Assembly (NCBI GenBank): GCA_044340485.1
Contig: JBIITN010000005.1
Span: 30,172 to 94,171 of the forward strand
Direction of reading: 5' to 3'
From: UBA2093 sp044340485
GTDB taxonomy: Bacteria > Actinomycetota > Acidimicrobiia > Acidimicrobiales > Ilumatobacteraceae
DNA: 64,000 nucleotides
Each line of letters opens with the position of its first letter. The first letter of the stretch is position 1. Of the stretch, positions 51,264-60,180 are shown piece by piece. The translations under genes and the position numbers were made by a program. A model generated the notes under the pieces. That model searched no databases. It worked only from the letters and a program-made list of their open reading frames with translations, and had not been told where the DNA came from.

Positions 51264-53608
51264 AAGTTCTTCTTTCTATCCTTCGTGAACTTGCCGAGAT
51301 TCCTGCAGACGCTGACGAAGTGGCTCTCGCACTTAACAATTTGGGACTTGCGGTGGACGGCATGGAGCACGTGGGTGTTCCTGTTGACGGTGTCGTGTCA
51401 GCAAAAATCGTTCGCACCGAAAAACATCCTGACGCCGACAAGGTCACACGTTGTTTTGTCGATGCAGGTGACGGAGTAGAGCGCCATGTGTGGTGCGGTG
51501 CAAACAACATGGGACCAGGCGACATCGTGCCGCTGGCATCGCTTGGCACAAAGATGCCCGATGGGCGCGAGATAAGCCGTCGAGGCATTTTGGGAATCGA
51601 CAGCGAGGGAATGTTGTGTAGTGACGTGGAGTTGGGAATCAGTGACCATGCTGATGGTCTGCTAATTCTGCCGGCTACTGCACCTCTTGGGGTGAATCCA
51701 TTCGAGATTCTCGGCATTGAACAAGACGTTGTGTTTGATCTTGATCTCACGCGCAACCGTCCCGATTGCTGGGGCCATGCTGGGATTGCGCGTGATCTGG
51801 CTGCCTATTTTTCTGTTCCGTACAAAGGACCACGTATTGAAGTGGGATCTCTCGGACCTGCCCGCCCCGTACCAGTAACAATTTCGGCAACAACCGAGTG
51901 TGGGTTATTTACGGTTGCTTCGGTGAGTGGAGTGACGGTATGCGACTCGCCAACATGGGTAGCGCGGCGACTCACTCTTCTTGGCATGCGTCCTATCAAC
52001 AATATTGTGGATGCTTCAAACTTGGTGATGCTCGAGTTGAATCAGCCAACTCATGCCTACGATGCCGACGTTGTGAAGTCGTTTTCAGTACGGCTCGCTC
52101 GTGAAGGTGAAAAGATCACCACTCTTGATAACGAAGAGCGCACACTGTCGTCTGCGGACCTGCTCATTTGTGATGCCGACAAAGACGTTGCCGTTGGTAT
52201 CGCCGGAGTGATGGGCGATCTTCGTTCGGAAACCACGTCCTCTACTACTCATCTATCGTTAGAGACCGCATGGTTCTCTCCTGATCCCATTCGCTTTGCT
52301 GCACAACGACATGGCATCAGATCAGAGGCTTCCGTCCGATTTGAGCGTGGGGTAGACCCGAATAACGTTGAACAAGTAGTACAACGATTCTTCACCATCA
52401 TCCGTGAGACGTCTCCGGAGGCGATACTGCACACAGGTATTTCTGAAGTGCGTACGAGTGCATGTCCCGAACCTCGTCACATTTCTTTACGTACATCTGA
52501 GATAACGCGAGTTCTTGGAATCTCTTTGTCTGCAGCTGATGTGTGTATGTTGTTGAATCCCATTGGTTATGAGAGCGCCGCTCGGGGCAATGTTGTTGAT
52601 GTGGTTGTTCCCACATGGCGACCCGATAGCGAAGAAGAAATTGATCTCATCGAGGAAGTGGCGCGTCATTACGGATACGTCAAGATCGGGAAGTCTGTTC
52701 CGAAATCGACGGTCCATGGGCGCCTGTCAACCATGCAGGCTCGACGGCGTCTGTTACGTCGAGTATTGGTGGGAATGGGACTAGATGAGGCGATGCCGTC
52801 TCCGTTTCTTGCGCCGGGTGATCTCAGTGCAGTCGGCATCAGTGAAGACAATGTCTTGCACATCTCTAATCCTTTGGCAGCAGAAGAATCTGTGTTGCGT
52901 ACTTCGCTTCGTCCCGGATTATTGAAATCGCTCCAGTACAACGTGTCGCATCGAGCCCCACGCATTGCGCTATGGGAAATCGGTCATGTGTATCCCAAGG
53001 GAAGTGAATCACTCCCCGATGAGTCAGAACAGCTATGTGTCCTTGTTGTTGGTGAGGGAGTAGAGACTGCGGTGGCGCAGTGGTACACCATCGCCGACGC
53101 ACTCGAAGTGGGAGCAAACCTTGATCAGACGCGTGTTCCTGCTGGTCTGCATGCCACTCGGTCGGCGTCACTTACTCGGGGCAAAAAAATAATAGGAGTG
53201 GTAGGCGAAGTTGATCCCGCGATCACTGTTGATTGGGGATTTGCCGAGCGCGTGAGTTGTCTAGAACTTGATCTCTCCATTTTGTTGAATGAATCACCGA
53301 AGCCACTGCAAGCTCGCGAGGTCAACAGAAATCCGTCGAGCGATCTTGACCTAGCTTTTGTCCTCTCCAATACCGTGCCCGCACAAGATCTTTATCGTGC
53401 ACTCCGCCAAGCTGCTGGGGGCGTATTGGTGTTCTGTGAGTTGTTCGACGTGTACAGAGGAGTTGGGGTTCCTGAGGATTCCCGAAGTCTCGCATTCCAC
53501 TTACGTCTTCAGGATAAAAATGCGACAATGACCGACGCTGGCATCGCTGAGGTTCGTGACAAATGCATTGCCGCGGCACAAAAGATTGGTGCAGCGCTGC
53601 GCGCGTAA
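51260..53608 (+). CDS. pheT: Phenylalanyl-tRNA synthetase beta subunit
   Basis: The 782-residue beta chain includes the EMAP-like tRNA-binding domain (about 40-150, with VRTEKHPDADKVTRC), the B3/B4 editing domain that removes mischarged tyrosine (DLTRNRPDCWGHAGIARDLAA, MLELNQPTHAYDADVV), the B5 domain, the catalytic-like core and a C-terminal anticodon-binding FDX-ACB domain (NRNPSSDLDLAFVL, LFDVYRGVG). Start is GTG 51260. The gene ends convergent to yqgE; a 10-bp palindrome AATTCGAATT (53631-53640) lies in the 34-base gap. Confidence 0.97.
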   Translation: MKVLLSILRELAEIPADADEVALALNNLGLAVDGMEHVGVPVDGVVSAKIVRTEKHPDADKVTRCFVDAGDGVERHVWCGANNMGPGDIVPLASLGTKMPDGREISRRGILGIDSEGMLCSDVELGISDHADGLLILPATAPLGVNPFEILGIEQDVVFDLDLTRNRPDCWGHAGIARDLAAYFSVPYKGPRIEVGSLGPARPVPVTISATTECGLFTVASVSGVTVCDSPTWVARRLTLLGMRPINNIVDASNLVMLELNQPTHAYDADVVKSFSVRLAREGEKITTLDNEERTLSSADLLICDADKDVAVGIAGVMGDLRSETTSSTTHLSLETAWFSPDPIRFAAQRHGIRSEASVRFERGVDPNNVEQVVQRFFTIIRETSPEAILHTGISEVRTSACPEPRHISLRTSEITRVLGISLSAADVCMLLNPIGYESAARGNVVDVVVPTWRPDSEEEIDLIEEVARHYGYVKIGKSVPKSTVHGRLSTMQARRRLLRRVLVGMGLDEAMPSPFLAPGDLSAVGISEDNVLHISNPLAAEESVLRTSLRPGLLKSLQYNVSHRAPRIALWEIGHVYPKGSESLPDESEQLCVLVVGEGVETAVAQWYTIADALEVGANLDQTRVPAGLHATRSASLTRGKKIIGVVGEVDPAITVDWGFAERVSCLELDLSILLNESPKPLQAREVNRNPSSDLDLAFVLSNTVPAQDLYRALRQAAGGVLVFCELFDVYRGVGVPEDSRSLAFHLRLQDKNATMTDAGIAEVRDKCIAAAQKIGAALRA

Positions 53609-53642
53609 CAACACGCAGTTGTCATCGTTCAATTCGAATTAA

Positions 53643-54188
53643 TCAGTTGTAATTAGGGTCGTCTGGGTATCCGCTGAGTTTTCGCAAGTCGTCTTCTTGT
53701 CGTGCAAAGATCGCGCGCCACAGGTTCTCTGGTTCCGGGTCGAGGACATCTGTTGGTTCAGCAGGCACAACAAACCAACCGCCAGCCATTATTTCGCTTT
53801 CCAGTTGATGCGCGCTCCATCCGGAATAACCCTGAAAAATGCGAATACGTCCTGCAAACGCTTCAGGGTCATCCCATGTCACGTCAACGGAACGAACTCC
53901 TGCTGCAAGTTCGGGGTCGGGATGCAAACACAGGATTGCTTCTAATTGAACCGGTCCACCATCAAATATCATTTGCGGTGGACTGACGACATCGAACCAA
54001 GGCATGAGCGGTGAATCAAAGCTGGGGAATGCCGATGGGTTGGCTCTGTTAATAACGACGCCAAGGGAACCCTCCTCGTTGTGTGCGAGTAGATAGACGA
54101 CGGTTCTTTCGAAATGGGGGTCTTCCACATCGGGGTGGGCGAGGAGCAAACGACCGGGAGCTGGCGGAATCATTGCATAGTTATGCAT
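53643..54188 (-). CDS. YqgE/AlgH family protein
   Basis: A 181-residue UPF0301-type protein with PGRLLLAHPDVEDPHFERTVVYLLAH, the GSLGVVINRANP segment, IFDGGPVQLEAILCLHP and a GYSGWSAHQLESEIMAGGWF core. Its biochemical role is unknown. Start is ATG 54188, supported by a TAGTAT hexamer eight bases before it on the minus strand; ATG 54173 is the alternative. The promoter region is shared with argC and contains an ARG box, so expression may respond to arginine. Confidence 0.92.
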   Translation of the reverse strand: MHNYAMIPPAPGRLLLAHPDVEDPHFERTVVYLLAHNEEGSLGVVINRANPSAFPSFDSPLMPWFDVVSPPQMIFDGGPVQLEAILCLHPDPELAAGVRSVDVTWDDPEAFAGRIRIFQGYSGWSAHQLESEIMAGGWFVVPAEPTDVLDPEPENLWRAIFARQEDDLRKLSGYPDDPNYN

Positions 54189-54208
54189 GAGTATGTATAC
54201 TAATACAT
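54173..54208 (+). promoter_or_regulatory. Divergent yqgE/argC promoter with ARG box
   Basis: For argC, TTGCAT (54173-54178) and TATACT (54196-54201) are spaced by 17 bases, and the message would start within a few bases of ATG 54211. On the minus strand TAGTAT (54202-54197) lies eight bases before yqgE. Across both runs an ARG box, TGTATactaATACA (54194-54207), a perfect fit to the TGnATwwwwATnCA core apart from the central C. A second, weaker half site TGCATgagtATGTA (54184-54197) overlaps it. ArgR bound here would block both promoters; argR lies in this operon. Confidence 0.7.
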
Positions 54209-54210
54209 AT

Positions 54211-55230
54211 ATGTTCTCAGTAGGAATTATTGGCGCATCTGGTTACACCGGAATGGAGTTATTGCGGCTATGTGCTGCTCATCCGGACTTCAATGTGGTG
54301 TATGCGACAGGTGACAGTCAGGCCGGAACACTCGCGTCTCATCTGTATCCGGCTCTCGCTGGCGCATATCCGAACCTGGTTTTTGCAGAATTTTCCGCAG
54401 CCGCAGTGGCCGGACTCGATGTCGTGTTTTTGGGACTTCCACATGAAGCGTCGATGGAGATCGTGCCTCAGATTCGCGACAGCGTTGGTGTGATTGTTGA
54501 TTTGAGCGCAGCATTTCGTTTGAAAGATGTGTCTTTGTACCCGCAGTGGTACGGATTTGACCACACGCAACCTGATCTGGTGCGTGACGCGGTGTATGGC
54601 CTGCCCGAGTTGTATCGGTCTGAATTAATTGGGGCAAAGTTGATCGCAACCCCTGGTTGTTATGTAACTGCAGCCAGTCTTGCGTTAGCTCCACTTGTGC
54701 GTGCAGGCGTGATCGAGGATCACGGTGTGATTGTGGACGCTGCCTCTGGTGTCAGCGGAGCGGGTCGTGCGTTAAAACACGGTTCTTTGTTTTGCTCTGT
54801 CGATGAAGATTACGTGGCCTATGGATTGCTCGATCACAGACATACTCCAGAGATCGAACAGGTGACGGGTGCACAGGTGTTGTTCACTCCGCACTTAGCG
54901 CCGATGAACCGTGGCATCTTGGCGACGTGTTACGCCCGGCCGCGGGGGAATGCGCCGACAACGGCATCTCTGCTTGCCCGCCTTGCGACCGCATATGCCG
55001 ATGAACCATTCATCGTGGTGAGGCCGGCAAGCCCAAGTACCAAGTCAACACTTGGGACCAATTGCGTGCACATCACCGCACGCTTTGATGAACGAACTGG
55101 TTATGTGATGGTGCTTGCTGCTCTTGATAATTTGGCGAAGGGAGCATCGGGTGGTGCAATTCAGTCAGCCAACGTCGCGCTTGGTATTCAAGAGACTGCC
55201 GGTCTTGCAACGGTGGGGATGTATCCATGA
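54211..55230 (+). CDS. argC: N-acetyl-gamma-glutamyl-phosphate reductase
   Basis: Reduces N-acetylglutamyl phosphate to the semialdehyde. I start it at ATG 54211, giving 339 residues that open with MFSVGIIGASGYTGMELLRL, the nucleotide loop; the frame continues upstream into the ARG box, which is unlikely to be translated. The catalytic cysteine is in LIATPGCYVTAASLALAPL. Other landmarks are FLGLPHEASMEIVPQ and LAPMNRGILATCYARP. There is no ribosome-binding site. argJ, which normally follows argC, is absent here. Confidence 0.96.
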   Translation: MFSVGIIGASGYTGMELLRLCAAHPDFNVVYATGDSQAGTLASHLYPALAGAYPNLVFAEFSAAAVAGLDVVFLGLPHEASMEIVPQIRDSVGVIVDLSAAFRLKDVSLYPQWYGFDHTQPDLVRDAVYGLPELYRSELIGAKLIATPGCYVTAASLALAPLVRAGVIEDHGVIVDAASGVSGAGRALKHGSLFCSVDEDYVAYGLLDHRHTPEIEQVTGAQVLFTPHLAPMNRGILATCYARPRGNAPTTASLLARLATAYADEPFIVVRPASPSTKSTLGTNCVHITARFDERTGYVMVLAALDNLAKGASGGAIQSANVALGIQETAGLATVGMYP

Positions 55231-56114
55231 GTGCCCAGGCTGACGGTACTTCACCTATCGATCCCTTGAACACTGCTCGGGTTCTTGTCGAGGCTTTGCC
55301 CTACATCAGACGGTTCAGCAACCAGGTTGTGGTGGTGAAATACGGTGGGAATGCCTTAGCGGGTACGTCTGAACATGACGCATTGGCACTGTTTGCGCAA
55401 GACATCGTCTTGATGCACACGGTGGGTATTCGTCCGGTGGTTGTCCACGGTGGCGGACCTCAAATCAATGAACTGTTGGCGAAGTTGAACATTGCGTCTC
55501 AATTTAAGGATGGGCTACGGGTGACCGACGCAGACACCATGTCAGTGGTGCGTATGGTTCTCACAGGTCAAGTGAATCCCCAGATCGTCTCTGCCATTAA
55601 TACGTTTGGGAACATTGCAATTGGTGTATCAGGTGAAGATGCTGGCCTTATAAAAGCCAAACAACGTCATCCTGAGCTTGGATTTGTGGGTGACGTCGAG
55701 AAGGTGCATCCAGAAGTGCTCCATGGCATTTTAAATGAGGGCTTTGTGCCCGTGATCTCAACCATTGGCGCAGATGATTCGGGTCAGCCATACAACATCA
55801 ATGCAGACACCGTTGCAGGTGCTATCGCTGCTGCTCTTGATGCAGAGAAGATCATGTATCTCACCGACATTGAGGGACTGCGTCGTGATGTGAACGATGC
55901 AACATCTTTGATTAAACGCATTTCATTATCGGATCTGCAGACGTTGATAGACAACGGCACCGTAGCTGGCGGGATGATTCCCAAAGTAGGTAGCTGTATG
56001 GATGCAGTACGTAGTGGTGTGAGGGGAGCTCACATTCTCGATGGTCGAATTGCTCACGTTTTACTTCTCGAACTTTTTACCGACACAGGTGTCGGAACAA
56101 TGATCACGGCTTAG
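55227..56114 (+). CDS. argB: Acetylglutamate kinase
   Basis: Phosphorylates N-acetylglutamate. The 295-residue product has VVVVKYGGNAL, VVHGGGPQINELL, GVSGEDAGLIKAKQR, NINADTVAGAIAAAL and GGMIPKVGSCMDAV. The N-terminal helix (LVEALPYIRRFSNQ) before the first strand is the feature of arginine-inhibited hexameric enzymes, so feedback inhibition by arginine is likely. It is coupled to argC through ATGA. Confidence 0.97.
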   Translation: MSAQADGTSPIDPLNTARVLVEALPYIRRFSNQVVVVKYGGNALAGTSEHDALALFAQDIVLMHTVGIRPVVVHGGGPQINELLAKLNIASQFKDGLRVTDADTMSVVRMVLTGQVNPQIVSAINTFGNIAIGVSGEDAGLIKAKQRHPELGFVGDVEKVHPEVLHGILNEGFVPVISTIGADDSGQPYNINADTVAGAIAAALDAEKIMYLTDIEGLRRDVNDATSLIKRISLSDLQTLIDNGTVAGGMIPKVGSCMDAVRSGVRGAHILDGRIAHVLLLELFTDTGVGTMITA

Positions 56115-56122
56115 GAGATCCC

Positions 56123-57331
56123 ATGACTCACGCATTTCGTACATCCGACGTTGGCGCATCACTGATGCAGGGCCAATCGTTTTGTCCATTCATACCAGTC
56201 TTTGGTCCGCCTGATGTCATGTTTGAACGTGGCGACGGCACGCAGTTATGGGACACCAGCGGAAAAAGATATCTCGATTTTCTCAGTGGCATCGCCGTGG
56301 TCTCACTTGGCCATTCCAATCCCATTATCGCCGATGCAATTTCACAGCAAGCTCGCACGTTGGTGCATGTCAGTAATTTCTTTGCCAATCCAGTTGCCAC
56401 AGAAACAGCGATCATGATCAATGATTTGATGCGTGATGCAGGAGCGGGTGATGGGCAGGTCTTTTTCTGTAACTCGGGCGCTGAAGCAAACGAAGTTGCG
56501 ATCAAACTGGCCCGCAAATTCGGCGGCAGAGGTCGCCATGTGGTGGTGTCAGCGTTCGGAAGTTTTCACGGGCGCACACTTGCAGCTCTCGCCATGACTG
56601 GTCAGCCAACGAAACACGAACCATTTCAACCGATGCCTGATGGTTTCAAACATGTGCCCTATGGCGATCTGGATTCGCTCGTAGCGGCACTTGATCCCAC
56701 TGTATCAGCGGTCGTGTTAGAGACAGTGCAAGGCGAAGGCGGCGTCATTCCAGGTGATGTGAGTTACCTGCAAAGTGTTGAGAAGGCCTGTCGCGAGCGG
56801 GGCATCTTGTTCATGGTTGATGAGGTCCAAACTGGTTTTTGTCGTACAGGAAAGTGGTTCGGATTTGAACACGCCGGGGTTTCCCCCGACGCGGTAATGA
56901 TGGCCAAAGGTATGGGCAACGGAATGCCGATTGGTGCGTTATGGGCAAAGCGTGAAATTGCATCCGCATTTGTTCCCGGTGATCATGGCTCTACATACAG
57001 CGGTACTGCAATTGCAACGGCTGCTACAAGGGCAGTTATCTCTGAGATGAAGCGCATCGATGCACCACGCCTGGCAACTGAAAAAGGGGAGTATCTATCA
57101 CGTCACATCGCACAGCTGCCACACGTTGATCACGTGCGTGGTCGTGGCGTATTACTTGGGGTTCAGCTAACTGATGGACTCATTGCAAAAGACGTGTACG
57201 TGAAGTTGCTTAGTGCGGGTCTAGTTGTTAACGCTGTCAACGACACCACTATTCGTCTTGCGCCTCCTATCACGGTGACAACCGCAGAGATGGATGAGGC
57301 CATTGCAATGATCGCTGCGGTGCTCACATGA
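56123..57331 (+). CDS. argD: Acetylornithine aminotransferase
   Basis: A PLP-dependent class III aminotransferase of 402 residues that makes N-acetylornithine. Landmarks are the FLSGIAVVSLGHSNPII segment, FCNSGAEANEVAIKLARK, FGSFHGRTLAALAMTGQP, ILFMVDEVQTGFCRTG and the PLP-lysine in MMAKGMGNGMPIGALW. An AGGAGA site precedes ATG 56123. The end overlaps argF as ATGA. Confidence 0.96.
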   Translation: MTHAFRTSDVGASLMQGQSFCPFIPVFGPPDVMFERGDGTQLWDTSGKRYLDFLSGIAVVSLGHSNPIIADAISQQARTLVHVSNFFANPVATETAIMINDLMRDAGAGDGQVFFCNSGAEANEVAIKLARKFGGRGRHVVVSAFGSFHGRTLAALAMTGQPTKHEPFQPMPDGFKHVPYGDLDSLVAALDPTVSAVVLETVQGEGGVIPGDVSYLQSVEKACRERGILFMVDEVQTGFCRTGKWFGFEHAGVSPDAVMMAKGMGNGMPIGALWAKREIASAFVPGDHGSTYSGTAIATAATRAVISEMKRIDAPRLATEKGEYLSRHIAQLPHVDHVRGRGVLLGVQLTDGLIAKDVYVKLLSAGLVVNAVNDTTIRLAPPITVTTAEMDEAIAMIAAVLT

Positions 57332-58233
57332 GTGTTCGTCACCTTTTGAACATTGCTGATTTCACACAAGGCGACATCCGCCAAATGCTCGCATTGGCTC
57401 GCGTTCCTGTCGCTGAATGCAACAGTGTCCTTGCTGGTAAGGGAGTGGCACTCATTTTTGAAAAGGCTTCTAATCGCACTCGCCATTCTATGGAAATGGC
57501 GGTTGTGCAATTAGGTGGTCATCCGGTGTACACACGCGGAGAAGAAATCGGACTCGATGTGCGCGAATCTGTAGAAGATGCTGCAGCGATTCTTTCTGGT
57601 TATCACGGCGTCATCGCTGCTCGTGTCTTTGCACATGAGACTGTGGCACGTATGTCACGTGCGTCGATGGTTCCTGTAGTGAATATGTTGAGTGATTGGT
57701 CACATCCCTTGCAGACCCTTGCCGATGTACTCACGATGGAACAGCACTGTGGCCCTATCGGTGATCTCACTGTTGCGTGGGTGGGCGACTACAACAATGT
57801 CGCACGGTCACTTGCGGAAGGTGTGTTGTTGTTTGGCGGGAAAATGAAAATTTGTGCACCTGCAAAATATGGACCTGATAAGCAGGAAATCACACGGTTG
57901 AAAAACATCGGGGGGAATCTCCAAGTTGATAATGATCCCAGCAACACTGTGGCTGAGGCTGATGTAGTGCACACCGATACATGGATTTCAATGGGCCAAG
58001 AGAAAGAGACAGAGAGACGTCGCATGGATTTTGCGTCATTTCGAGTAACGGAAGAATTGATGTCGTTGGCACAACCGGGTGCGAAGTTTATGCATTGCAT
58101 GCCAGCGCATCGCGATGAAGAAGTCACAGCTGAAGTGTTTGATGGTCCGCGCAGTCTTGTGATTGCCCAGGGCCACAATCGCATGCACTCAGCACGTGGC
58201 GCTCTGGCGTTCTTGGTGAGGGAGAGCTCATGA
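57328..58233 (+). CDS. argF: Ornithine carbamoyltransferase
   Basis: Makes citrulline from ornithine and carbamoyl phosphate. The 301-residue product has the carbamoyl-phosphate loop as ASNRTRHSMEMAVVQLGGH, where most enzymes have STRTR; the Arg-Thr-Arg is kept. HPLQTLADVLTMEQH, VAWVGDYNNVARSL and the catalytic FMHCMPAHRDEEV (Cys region) are normal. The fold and motifs fit ornithine rather than aspartate as substrate. Carbamoyl phosphate would come from CarAB. Coupled to argR by ATGA. Confidence 0.95.
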   Translation: MSVRHLLNIADFTQGDIRQMLALARVPVAECNSVLAGKGVALIFEKASNRTRHSMEMAVVQLGGHPVYTRGEEIGLDVRESVEDAAAILSGYHGVIAARVFAHETVARMSRASMVPVVNMLSDWSHPLQTLADVLTMEQHCGPIGDLTVAWVGDYNNVARSLAEGVLLFGGKMKICAPAKYGPDKQEITRLKNIGGNLQVDNDPSNTVAEADVVHTDTWISMGQEKETERRRMDFASFRVTEELMSLAQPGAKFMHCMPAHRDEEVTAEVFDGPRSLVIAQGHNRMHSARGALAFLVRESS

Positions 58234-58757
58234 GCAGTAAACAGCAACGGCAACAAATGATTTCGCGTTTGATTGAACAGCAGAAAGTCACTAGTCAACC
58301 TGGATTACAGAAATTGCTTCGCAAGCACAGCATTGAAGCAACACAAGCAACAATCTCTCGTGATCTTGAAGAGCTAGGCGCAGTGAAAGTGCGTACATCA
58401 GACGGAGACAGCGTGTATGCGATTGCAGAATATGCTCCGGCGCGCGTCGCACCGAATGACCAATTACGTCGCGTGATGAGCGAATGGGTAGCAGAAGTTA
58501 TTTCAAGTGGCCCAATTGTGGTGGTGCGTACACCACCAGGGTGTGCACATGTCGTGGCATCAGCTCTCGATCGCAGCGCAATGGAGGGACTCGTCGGAAC
58601 TGTTGCTGGCGATGACACAATCTTGTGCGTTGCTAGTGAACAACTAGGTGGCATTGGGCTCGCAACACGTCTTCGTGAGATGTCTGGCATCGCTGTGCCA
58701 TCCACTGTCAAACAACAGAAAAAAACTCAACCCAAAAAGAGCGTGCGCCGTGGCTAA
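58230..58757 (+). CDS. argR: Arginine repressor ArgR
   Basis: ArgR is a hexameric repressor that binds ARG boxes with arginine as co-repressor. The 175-residue protein has the winged helix with MISRLIEQQKVTSQPGLQKLL and ATQATISRDLEELGAVKV, and the C-terminal arginine-binding domain with GPIVVVRTPPGCAHVVASALDRS and VAGDDTILCV. It carries a basic Lys/Arg-rich tail of about 15 residues. Its likely target is the ARG box at 54194-54207, making the operon self-regulated. It overlaps argH by eight bases. Confidence 0.96.
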   Translation: MSSKQQRQQMISRLIEQQKVTSQPGLQKLLRKHSIEATQATISRDLEELGAVKVRTSDGDSVYAIAEYAPARVAPNDQLRRVMSEWVAEVISSGPIVVVRTPPGCAHVVASALDRSAMEGLVGTVAGDDTILCVASEQLGGIGLATRLREMSGIAVPSTVKQQKKTQPKKSVRRG

Positions 58758-60180
58758 CTCCTCATCTTCACAACAATCAGTCACTTCAGGTGCAGCACTA
58801 TGGCATGGACGTTTTGGGACAGGTCCAGCGGCGGCATTGATGGCCTATACCGAGAGTTTGTCTTTCGATCGCCGCTTATGGCGCGACGATATTGCTGGAT
58901 CGACTGCACATGTGAAGATGCTTGGTGCCACCGGCATTTTGTCGGCTGCCGATGTGCAGGCAATTGTGGATGCGCTCGAGCAGGTGCATACCGAATTTGA
59001 TAGCGGTTCATTTGAGTTTGTTGACACTGATGAAGATATCCATACCGCGATTGAGCGTCGTGTCACACAGATTGCCGGCGACGTAGGTGGACGTTTGCAC
59101 ACTGGTCGAAGCCGAAATGATCAAGTGGCTACAGCTCTACGTCTCTGGTGTAAGCGTGAAGTGCACCAGGTCGCCCAACTCGTGATGGAGCTTGTGGAAG
59201 TGCTGCATCGCCGTGCCGATGATGCAGATGCTTCATCTCCCGCAGTATCATTGCCTGGATACACACACCTGCAACGAGCACAACCCGTGTTGTTGTCTCA
59301 TCATTTGCGAGCACATGGATGGGCGCTTCTACGTGACGTTGATCGTCTTGCTGACGCATTGACGCGTCTTGATGTGTCGCCGTTAGGAGCTGGTGCATTG
59401 GCTGGTTCTTCACTACCTCTGGATCCAGCTCACAGTGCATCAAGTCTTGGTTTTGCTGACAGTTTTGCCAACTCTCTCGATGCTGTTTCTGATCGCGATT
59501 TCGTAGCAGAAGTCTTATTTGATGTGGCGTTGTTAGGTGTGCATTTATCCCGAATAGGTGAAGAGTGGGTGTTGTGGACCTCTGAAGAGTTTGGTTTTGC
59601 CACTCTTGATGATGCGTATGCAACCGGTTCGTCAATGTTGCCGCAGAAAAAGAATGCAGACATTGCAGAACTTGCTCGCGGAAAGGCCGGACGTCTGATC
59701 GGTAATCTCACAGGTCTCTTAACAACTCTGAAGGGTTTGCCGCTTGCGTACAACCGTGATTTGCAAGAAGACAAGGAACCATTATTTGATTCCGTCGAAC
59801 AAATTCAGCGCGCGCTTATTGCAATTGCAGGAATGATTGACACTGCCACATTCAATACCGACGTGATGCAGGCTGCTGCCAATCAACAAGTGATGGGTGC
59901 AACTGATATTGCCGAATGGTTAGTACGTGGCGGGCGTCCGTTTCGTGAAGCGCATTCCATCGTTGGGGCTGTAGTTCGCGAAGCCTTGTCTAGTGGGCGC
60001 ATTTTGTCAGATGTCGTGTCACAGCATCCCGATTTAGGTGTAGAGCCTGCTGCGCTCCTAGCGCCCGGTGTCAGCGTGTCCATGCGTCAATCACCAGGCG
60101 CTGGCGGGCCTATGGCTTCGACAGATCAGCGCTCGCGTTTTGTTGCAGAGATTGAATCGTTAAAAAGGAAATTGTCGTGA
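58750..60180 (+). CDS. argH: Argininosuccinate lyase
   Basis: Splits argininosuccinate into arginine and fumarate. The best start is GTG 58750 (476 residues); the longer frame from 58648 reads through argR. Landmarks are LWHGRFGTGPAAALMAYTES, HTGRSRNDQVATALRLW, PGYTHLQRAQPVLLSHH and the fumarase-family signature GSSMLPQKKNADIAELARGK. argG, the preceding enzyme, is not in this operon or elsewhere in the window. The end overlaps a thioesterase gene as GTGA. Confidence 0.96.
   Translation: MANSSSSQQSVTSGAALWHGRFGTGPAAALMAYTESLSFDRRLWRDDIAGSTAHVKMLGATGILSAADVQAIVDALEQVHTEFDSGSFEFVDTDEDIHTAIERRVTQIAGDVGGRLHTGRSRNDQVATALRLWCKREVHQVAQLVMELVEVLHRRADDADASSPAVSLPGYTHLQRAQPVLLSHHLRAHGWALLRDVDRLADALTRLDVSPLGAGALAGSSLPLDPAHSASSLGFADSFANSLDAVSDRDFVAEVLFDVALLGVHLSRIGEEWVLWTSEEFGFATLDDAYATGSSMLPQKKNADIAELARGKAGRLIGNLTGLLTTLKGLPLAYNRDLQEDKEPLFDSVEQIQRALIAIAGMIDTATFNTDVMQAAANQQVMGATDIAEWLVRGGRPFREAHSIVGAVVREALSSGRILSDVVSQHPDLGVEPAALLAPGVSVSMRQSPGAGGPMASTDQRSRFVAEIESLKRKLS

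Noticed and set aside
57460..57500. ornithine carbamoyltransferase with SNRTR instead of STRTR as a broken active site
   Set aside because: The Arg-Thr-Arg core and all other catalytic motifs are intact, and this position varies within the family.
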